Source of the DNA: Euwallacea fornicatus
Lineage: Eukaryota; Arthropoda; Insecta; Coleoptera; Curculionidae
Direction of reading: 5' to 3'
Assembly: GCF_040115645.1 (NCBI RefSeq)
Contig: NC_089559.1
Location: 2,976,001 to 3,040,000 of the forward strand
Length of the DNA stretch: 64,000 bases
Numbering within the stretch: position 1 is the first letter of the stretch; the number at the start of each line of letters is the position of its first letter. The position numbers and the translations under genes were made by a program. A model generated the notes under the pieces. That model was not told where the DNA came from. It saw only the letters and a program-made list of their open reading frames with translations, and did not search any database. Below are positions 57,571 through 64,000 of this stretch, piece after piece.

Positions 57571-58195
57571 TTTTCGATTGAAAATTTGCGAGAAGAAGCA
57601 CGAAGTGAAACTCAGATAATAAACAGAATTCGACTATTCACTGGATAGAAAAATATTTATGAATACCGATAAAAGAAAAATGTCTCATTTTAACATTTAA
57701 CATTTTTATTAATTTTTTGATAGCAATGTGTTCCGAGAACGTGAATATCGTTTGTAAGATTGCATAGAAAATAACGAATTGAGCATCAAATCTTATGCTT
57801 TGATTTAATTACAATAAAACTTTTAATTAATTATGAGTTCTAATACTTATTCCCGATTGAAAATCATTTCGTTCCACGCCTAGGTGTCTTACTCACGAAT
57901 TTTGCATTTTAAGCATTATCGCATACATTTAAGAACGGAATTCAAAAAATTTTGGTTTCATTGAAAAACTTACTGAAAATGCTCTCTGACGATACGTCGC
58001 AACCATGCCCGAGTTATTAAAAAAAAAGTTACTCGGAATGGCTGGGGTATTTGGAGAGAGAGGATGATGAGCTCATCATACCGCCAATCATCAAATTTTC
58101 CTCCATCGCATTGTGATACACATGTTTTTGGGATTTTCCATTGCCGGCGTATATTTCAGCATATTGGCATTTGCACTTCTAAACAACCCACTCTG

Positions 58196-61100
58196 TATTA
58201 GTTTTATTTTATTCAGCATTTGGTATAATTACCTGATGACTTACTACACTCGGCAAAAACAGTATTCCAAAGCTCTTTTCAGTTGATAAGACATAATGAC
58301 AATAAGCAGGTCTATTTATTTGCATTATTTCGATACACGATCCGGTCTCCATTTTCAAAAAACAACAGAATTTTACCCTCTCTCCTGGGGTCAGTCATTG
58401 CTACATCTGCAAATTCTAAAGACTTGCGGCTTCCAGCAAACTTAGCGAGAAACCCTCGTTCCACTAACATGAACATTCAGTGCTCCGCTGCTTAACGTAA
58501 GTGCAGAAAAGGGTAACAGACTTGTCTGGTCCCTACAGCCAACATGGCGAGACTGATTTATGACCTGCCTACGAGAAGTGGAAAAACCCTTGTTCTTCGA
58601 ATCTGCAAAGAGCCAGACTGTCTTATATAACAATCTCGAACACACTCGATGAACCTCTCACCAGGTTCTGGAAACACTTAGGGGCTGAGGGATATTCCAG
58701 ATGAATCAGCCCGTCCATGTCTATCTCGAATTCTCATAGTAATTTTCCAGGTTCTTTCTGGGTCATTCTCAGCTGGGGCCAGAACACGGGGTCCTTGCGT
58801 TCATTCTCGAATCGCAGCGGGAACTGGCATTCGAACATGCGTCAAATTGAGTTCTGTAAATTTTCCTCGGGCGGGGTGCGCTAAAACTCTCCGTAGAGAT
58901 GTTGTCATCTTCAATATGGTATTGCAGACATATCTTTCCCAGTTCGACGATTTTCTGGTAAAAAGTGTCCATTATTCTTTTTCCCTAGCTGTTGCTTTCT
59001 AGCTACGAGACGGTTCATTAATTCCTTTTATGTGAGCCTCCTGTTCTTGGCGACACCTTTTCTGTTCCTCTCTAAGCAGCCTCTATTCTTACCTCACTGC
59101 AAGTTGTTCTTTCCTGACTTTGTACAGGTTTTTAGTCACTGGCATAAAACATGTAATGTCCGGTACATAAGCACGCACTTGCTGTCGGACACCAACAGGT
59201 CCTCAACCGGAATCCCAATTCTAACATCGATTATTGCGATTTCCAGGGTTCAAGGTAAACATAATATATTAACCAGACAAATAATCAGAACAGCAATTCG
59301 TCAAATCACAATCCGCAAATAAAGCACTATTTGGTTACTGAGCACTGTAATATCGCTTATTACAACCAGTTCGTTCTTTAAGTGGCACTAGTCTTAGGCT
59401 ACGCCACTCTCGACAATACTCTCTTTCTATATTTGAAGATTTTATGACTAGAAGATTCTACGATTTTCTTAGAGGCAGGCAAACATTTATATGAACGAAC
59501 ATACCACCATATTCGGCGTGCATAAAACGATGCAATAAATCAATTGGTCAAGGGCCTACCACGGACCCTTTTTTGCCCCCATCTTTTACCTGTGGCGACC
59601 GCACGCCAACCGTGAAGGGTGATGATATATCCCCTCACGTATTTTGATTTAAGTTTATCTTTCTGCTTAATTTAATTTTTCACCGTTTCATGTCCTGCAC
59701 CTTGAGACTATATCTCAAGTTATTTTTAACGTTTTCATTGGACAAACGCAGGGCAGCCATGCGAAATTCCCGGCCACTTCAACGTTTAATTAAATTCTGC
59801 ACGAGATAAGTGAGTAAATGGTCCTGTGTGAAAATATATCTCCTTGAATAACTGGTCAACGTAAATTAATCAAGGAAACTGCAATCTCTGATGATATTTT
59901 GAGTGCCTCCTTTGAAAAGTAATCTAAACAGTTCTCTCATGTGGCTCTTCATTTGCGCCGACCTAAACCCGACATTTCAATTAAATCCCGTGTAATGGAC
60001 AAATAAACACGGAATCATGCAGGTATATTTCGAAATCAAGACCTCTTTCGCTCGTAAAAGCATCATCTGTTTATATGAGTGTATATTCATGGCATATACT
60101 AAACGTGCTTTCGGTGAATTTCCCGGAAACCGTTCTTCGCGGCAAGAGCTCTTAATTCCATAATAATTCCAAAAGCAGCGAAGCTCTGAGATAAATGCAA
60201 AGGCAATTTGTCAACGATACAAACCGAAATTACATCCAGACATTGTTCGACGTTGGAAGTTTCGAGTTGTCCATTAATCTCTATTAAAGTTTCTTCCATT
60301 AAATCTGAGAAAAGTTACATTAGAGCATTGTAGCGACGCAATATTTTCAAGTTTGAATGATGCTACCGATTCCGCTTTGTCAAAACTTTATTATTTCCAA
60401 AACTTAGAAACATCATTTTCTTGGTTTAAGATTTCTTTGGCGTTAGTTTTTCACGTGGGAGTGTCACTTTAATGGCGCCATTTAAAATAATAGAAAAAGA
60501 CACCAAGCGTCGTTCGGGGGATTACCTCTGGAATCGTTCGAAAGCTGTGAAGCACGGAGGCCCAGAAAATTATTTTGTAAATGACTTGAAAATTTGCCAA
60601 CAATCTGCTGAATTCTGGGGTACGAATGAAGAAGGATTCGACTTCGAACAGGGCTACTTTAACAGGACCCACACGTGGTAACCCAGGATCTATCAGAATA
60701 TCACTCGGCTTCTAAAGACAGAAGTGGAGATTGTCCATCTTGATGAAAATCAAATTTATTGACTTCGTTCAATTGGTTTCAAGCATATAGTACGGTCCTG
60801 AAACTCCCTGATCCAGTCCGTTGGTCTGGACTACATTTTGAATCCTCTCAAATGTCTTTAGTCCGACTTGTAGAGATTGATCCAGCATTGATTTCATAGG
60901 ATGTCCGATTAAGAAATTATCGTGCTGTTAGTAGATTAGGACTGGAAGAGTCACAAGATACTGGGTCTAGAATTGACCATAGGGCGTCATATTGCGGTAG
61001 TATGGTTGTGAGATACTTGTACGGGAATAGCCACAACTGGTTTTAAATAACACATATTAAATCTTATCTCTAGTGACATTCGCAGCCAAGGCAGAGAGGT

Positions 61101-62638
61101 GCTTTGAGGCAGATATTTCTTCAGAAATGACACAAATTCCCACTACAAAAATTTTCTATTCGAACATTTTGGAATAGAACATTTTTATAGTATGAATGGA
61201 CTTCTCAAGAACAAATTTAACAAAATTTTATTTTGGTTCGGTCGTGATTCCTCCTCTTTCATCTATGCTTCTGTGAAATTCCATTACTTACGTCATGTTT
61301 ACTTTTATTTTTCACGGGCTGTTTGCTGACCATTTTCCCAGGTAACTGTGGTCTGCTGCATCTACAACATTTTCGATGCTATGGGCAAGTAAACAAACCT
61401 AATTCTTAACCAATGCACGAAATAGGATTCGAATGCGTCTCATTTTCCCGATTTGTCGACAACAAACGAGTTAGAGTTGCTTGCCGATAGCTCAAAAAGC
61501 AGCACGAAAATCCAAAGTTAAAGAATTAATTGTAGACTTTCTAATTGGATATTCAGCACAATAATTTATTAAAATTTTTACAATAAATTTTTCCCACGTA
61601 ATGTTTCTTGCACTGCTGAAATACTGCACAGTTCAATAAAGTTTGCGACTTTCAACTTTGTTGTTGATTACTGCCTCTGCATGCGTTATAATGGTGTCAC
61701 CATTTCAAGTCGGAATATAAAAATTGCGCAAGTGGGAGAAAGGCCGCATGAGTTTTAATATGACTCCGACAAAGACCAACAACGAAATGGGCGGAGTCAA
61801 TTTAACCGATGTCTCTATTTCGATGTTTAGATTGGCATTGATTGAATCACCTGCGCGGCGACGAATTTTTTTATATCAGAGCAAAATGCGCCGATGTAAA
61901 TAAATCGAAACAAATGACAACAAAATATTTCTGAGCGTTAAAATCGAAATTTCTTACGTACTTTACCTGCACTAGTTCATTCATGTATTTTTCGATATCG
62001 TTCTAGTTGACCTTGAGACTACTGCCAGCAGTGCCCGCTTAGTCTTGGACCCATTGAAAGACGATAAACAAATATCAACGAATCCAGATCATCACATTCA
62101 TTAACGACGTAGCTAATTTATCCTCTAGTGGGAAAATGTACATACAATAATTTATAAGTAAAAATTCGAAACTAATTTAATCCATCACTAGAATTTGTAT
62201 TAGTTAAAATTTTTGAAACGGTGGGGAATCTGGCAAAATACTCGATTGACTCCGCCCACTTCAGCTGCTAGTCTCTCAATCTACTTCGTTGGCCTTTGTC
62301 GGAGATGTTAAAACGCATGCGATCCTTCTCCCACTTGTGGGATTCCTTTGGTCCGACTTCAACGGGTGATACCGGTCCACCGCATACGTCCAAACTTTGT
62401 ATAGGTTCAAAGATGATCGATCAGGGTGCGGACGTGGCACAACGGTATTAAAAAAAATATATAAAATTGAAAATAGTAATGAACCCGCGAAACGCTTTCG
62501 CAACAGTCTGACGTCACAAGGCCTATGCTCGGCTTTAACCAAGCAGAGTGACAAGTGAATAATTAGTAGTTACGTAAGATTTGCCGCTTTTATAGATTTA
62601 CATTGTCTTATTTTTGGTTTCAGATCAGTTAGAGTATA
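58196..62638. other. KChIP intron 2 continued; no gene confirmed
   Basis: Unassigned DNA, somewhat GC-richer from 58300 to 59650. In that part the minus strand has fragments of open frame (58769-58972, 58442-58645) and a TTATATAAGACAGT promoter-like motif near 58620-58633, suggesting a decayed retroelement, but no diagnostic motif was seen. A 66-codon minus-strand frame at 60099-60299 follows a good acceptor-like CTTTTCTCAG and ends in a stop. I could not assign it. No KChIP EF-hand exon was found here. Confidence 0.4.
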
Positions 62639-64000
62639 CAGGGTGTTTCACTTAAAATAGCACAAGCACTTATTTCCGTAACCAAATTAAAGCAAAAAAA
62701 AAATTCAAACAAATGTTGCTTGTTATGAAAGAGGACTTCCAACATACATAATAAAATTTTTATTCAAGTTCTTTTAAACAACATTTCAAGCCCAACTTTA
62801 TTTTTCTAATACAACATTTTTTTTTTTTGGTGGAAATTCAAGGAGCTTACAAAATTTAGTATTTTTTGCTGAAAAATTTTTTCCTAAAACTTCTCGTTTT
62901 CCACATATGAGCAAAAATTGAATTAACATATTTAAAGTATTACGTGGCTAAAATTATGAAAAAAAAATTAACGATGGAAAATGAAAATCCGCATATGCTA
63001 AAAGTTAATTCAATATCATGGTAATTTTTTTAAAACATTTATCAGTCCAACAAATGCTGAAAACGTTAACCTCGCCCATCAAGACACTTTTCAATTCTCA
63101 TGGTAAACGATCACAACATTTTCAAATATTTTTTCAATGATTGCTTCACAAACTGCTCTAACGCAATTTTTCATATCAAACAGAATTGTTGGAACTAGAA
63201 TGTATACTTTTTCTTCAAGACAACCCCAAAGAAAAAAGTCTAATGGGCTCAAGTCAGGTGATCTGGATGGCTAGGTCACTGGAGAATTACGTTTTATCCA
63301 TTTTTCAGGAAACATTTCATTTAAAACGTCACGTGCCACACAAGCACAATCAGCTAAACATCCATCATACTGATACCACAAAGCAACTCTTCGGTCACGA
63401 GCAAATCCTTTCAACAAAAGCGGTAAATAATTTTAAACAAAATTAAGATATTTTCTTCCATTTAAATTGCCTTCAATACAAAAATGGTCCTATTATTTTG
63501 TTGTCCACACTGCCACACCAAACATTAATTGACCACAGTTTTTTATGTTTTTACATGTCTTAGCCAGTGAGGACTTCTAATAGTGCATGTTGTGGCGGTT
63601 CACCTCACTATGGTTAGTGAAAATGGATTCGTTGAAAAAAACTACATTGAAGAAAAAGCTTTCTTTCAAAACTAATTTTTTCCTTGTCCAAGTGCAAAAT
63701 TGCACCCGCTTTTCATTATCCTTGCCATGTAATTCTTGATGGCGAGAAACATGATGCTGATGAAACTTATTGAATTTCAGAATGCGGTGCACACTGGAAA
63801 ACTGACGGCAACTTACATGAGGATCAACAGCTACAATCAGTAAAATAGCTATTTAGCTGTTTTCATTGGTAGCAATTCTTGCGTGGGTTTTTTTACTTGC
63901 CTCCACGTTGCCACTTTCAAGGAATTTCTTGATTATTCGGTAAAAAGTTCGACGTTCAGGTGTTCTTTCTGCATGGACTCTTTACATAAAAATCCGATAA
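62639..64000 (-). mobile_element. CAGGGTG-family transposon, right part beyond the window
   Basis: The left end CAGGGTGTTTCACTTAAAATAG follows TATA, TA at 62637-62638. A minus-strand transposase occupies 63042 to the window edge with its C-terminus near this end, as in the other minus-strand copies. No inner CACCCTG was seen about 185 bp inside, so it belongs to the simpler-arm subfamily. The right end is not in the window. Confidence 0.75.
63042..64000 (-). pseudogene. DUF4817/DDE transposase, partial and inactivated
   Basis: Minus-strand translation towards lower coordinates: FTLDKEKISFERKLFLQCSF and FNESIFTNHSEVNRHNMHY, where DEASFxxxGxxNRHNxHY is expected (catalytic Asp changed to Asn); LMFGVAVW; IEGNLNGRKYLNFV; ALWYQYDGCLADCACVARDV with the second Asp retained; MFPEKWIKRNSPVT, a stop, then PSRSPDLSPLDFFLWGCLEE, last Asp retained; CVRAVCEAIIEKIFENV and a GRG-stop-RFQHLLD tail ending at 63042. 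The N-terminal helix-turn-helix lies past the edge. Stops and the lost first Asp make it inactive. Confidence 0.8.

Larger units (their letters stand above)
54134..58195 (-). mobile_element. DUF4817/DDE transposon copy B, host of two nested insertions
   Basis: The left end CAGGATGGGTTGTATGAAAG follows TA at 54132-54133; the right end, read on the minus strand from 58195, is CAGAGTGGGTTGTTTAGAAG, followed by TA. The two arms align over the first ~110 bp on the left, where a LINE fragment cuts in. Similarity to copy A resumes near 54990, is interrupted by a complete Tc1-like element (55029-56507), then continues from 56510 to the right end. Copies A and B are alike through the stretch from the start of the transposase to the right end, including the long tract around GAATTGAGCATCAAATC. 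Confidence 0.85.

Noticed and set aside
50103..64000. Further KChIP exons (EF-hands 2-4) within the window
   Set aside because: I looked for Asp/Gly-rich EF loops bounded by splice sites with the right phase and found none; only transposon-derived or unassigned frames are present.
1..64000. tRNA, rRNA, riboswitch, CRISPR array or bacterial operon
   Set aside because: No T-loop-like GGTTCGAAT motifs in a cloverleaf context, no spaced identical repeats, no clustered long ORFs; all signs are of eukaryotic intergenic and intronic DNA.

Overview
This window is AT-rich eukaryotic DNA, almost certainly from an insect. It has one recognisable host gene with spliced exons and GT-AG introns, and a dense population of Tc1/mariner-type DNA transposons, Jockey-like non-LTR retrotransposon pieces and solo LTRs. 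The mixture fits an insect such as a beetle, but the order cannot be fixed from the sequence. No tRNA, rRNA, operon, CRISPR or prokaryotic signal was seen.

Host gene. The right third lies in a Kv channel-interacting protein (KChIP, neuronal calcium sensor family) gene on the + strand. A first recognised coding exon ends at 43438 and a second spans 49911-50102. Both splice junctions agree in phase, and the joined protein runs into the degenerate first EF-hand typical of KChIPs. The other EF-hands were not found, so the gene should continue beyond 64000; 50103-64000 then reads as one very large intron (at least 13.9 kb). Intron 1 is 6.5 kb. Both introns are filled with transposons.

Mobile DNA. 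The commonest family has a DUF4817-type helix-turn-helix, a DDE domain with about 40 residues between the last two catalytic acids (recalling the D,D41D or rosa-like group), ends reading CAGGGTG...CACCCTG, and TA target sites. Copies or pieces lie at 1-394, 1550-3514, 3616-3948, 6040-6310, 6421-6900, 10188-12526, 31082-32035, 34075-34697, 36651-39061, 43525-45588, 54134-58195 and 62639-64000. All transposase genes are broken, except a short ATG-to-stop helix-turn-helix ORF at 31463-31819 inside an internally deleted element. Other elements are a mariner (D,D34D) at 17551-18613, a second mariner at 28770-29819, two Tc1-like (D,D34E) elements with TA target sites (52296-54106 and 55029-56507), two Jockey-like LINE fragments (7400-8480 minus, 54250-54830 plus), and two solo LTRs of one family (4078-4734 plus, 20094-20721 minus), each with a perfect 5-bp target-site duplication.

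Most notable structures. (1) In several elements each long terminal inverted repeat contains a second, inward-lying CACCCTG terminus about 176-187 bp from the outer one, so each arm looks like a free-standing ~185-bp MITE. (2) A three-layer nest lies at 54134-58195. (3) A 2.4-kb element carries two transposase halves head to head. (4) A 154-codon unrecognised ORF contains an in-frame 83-residue duplication. The remaining long stretches hold no gene I can defend.
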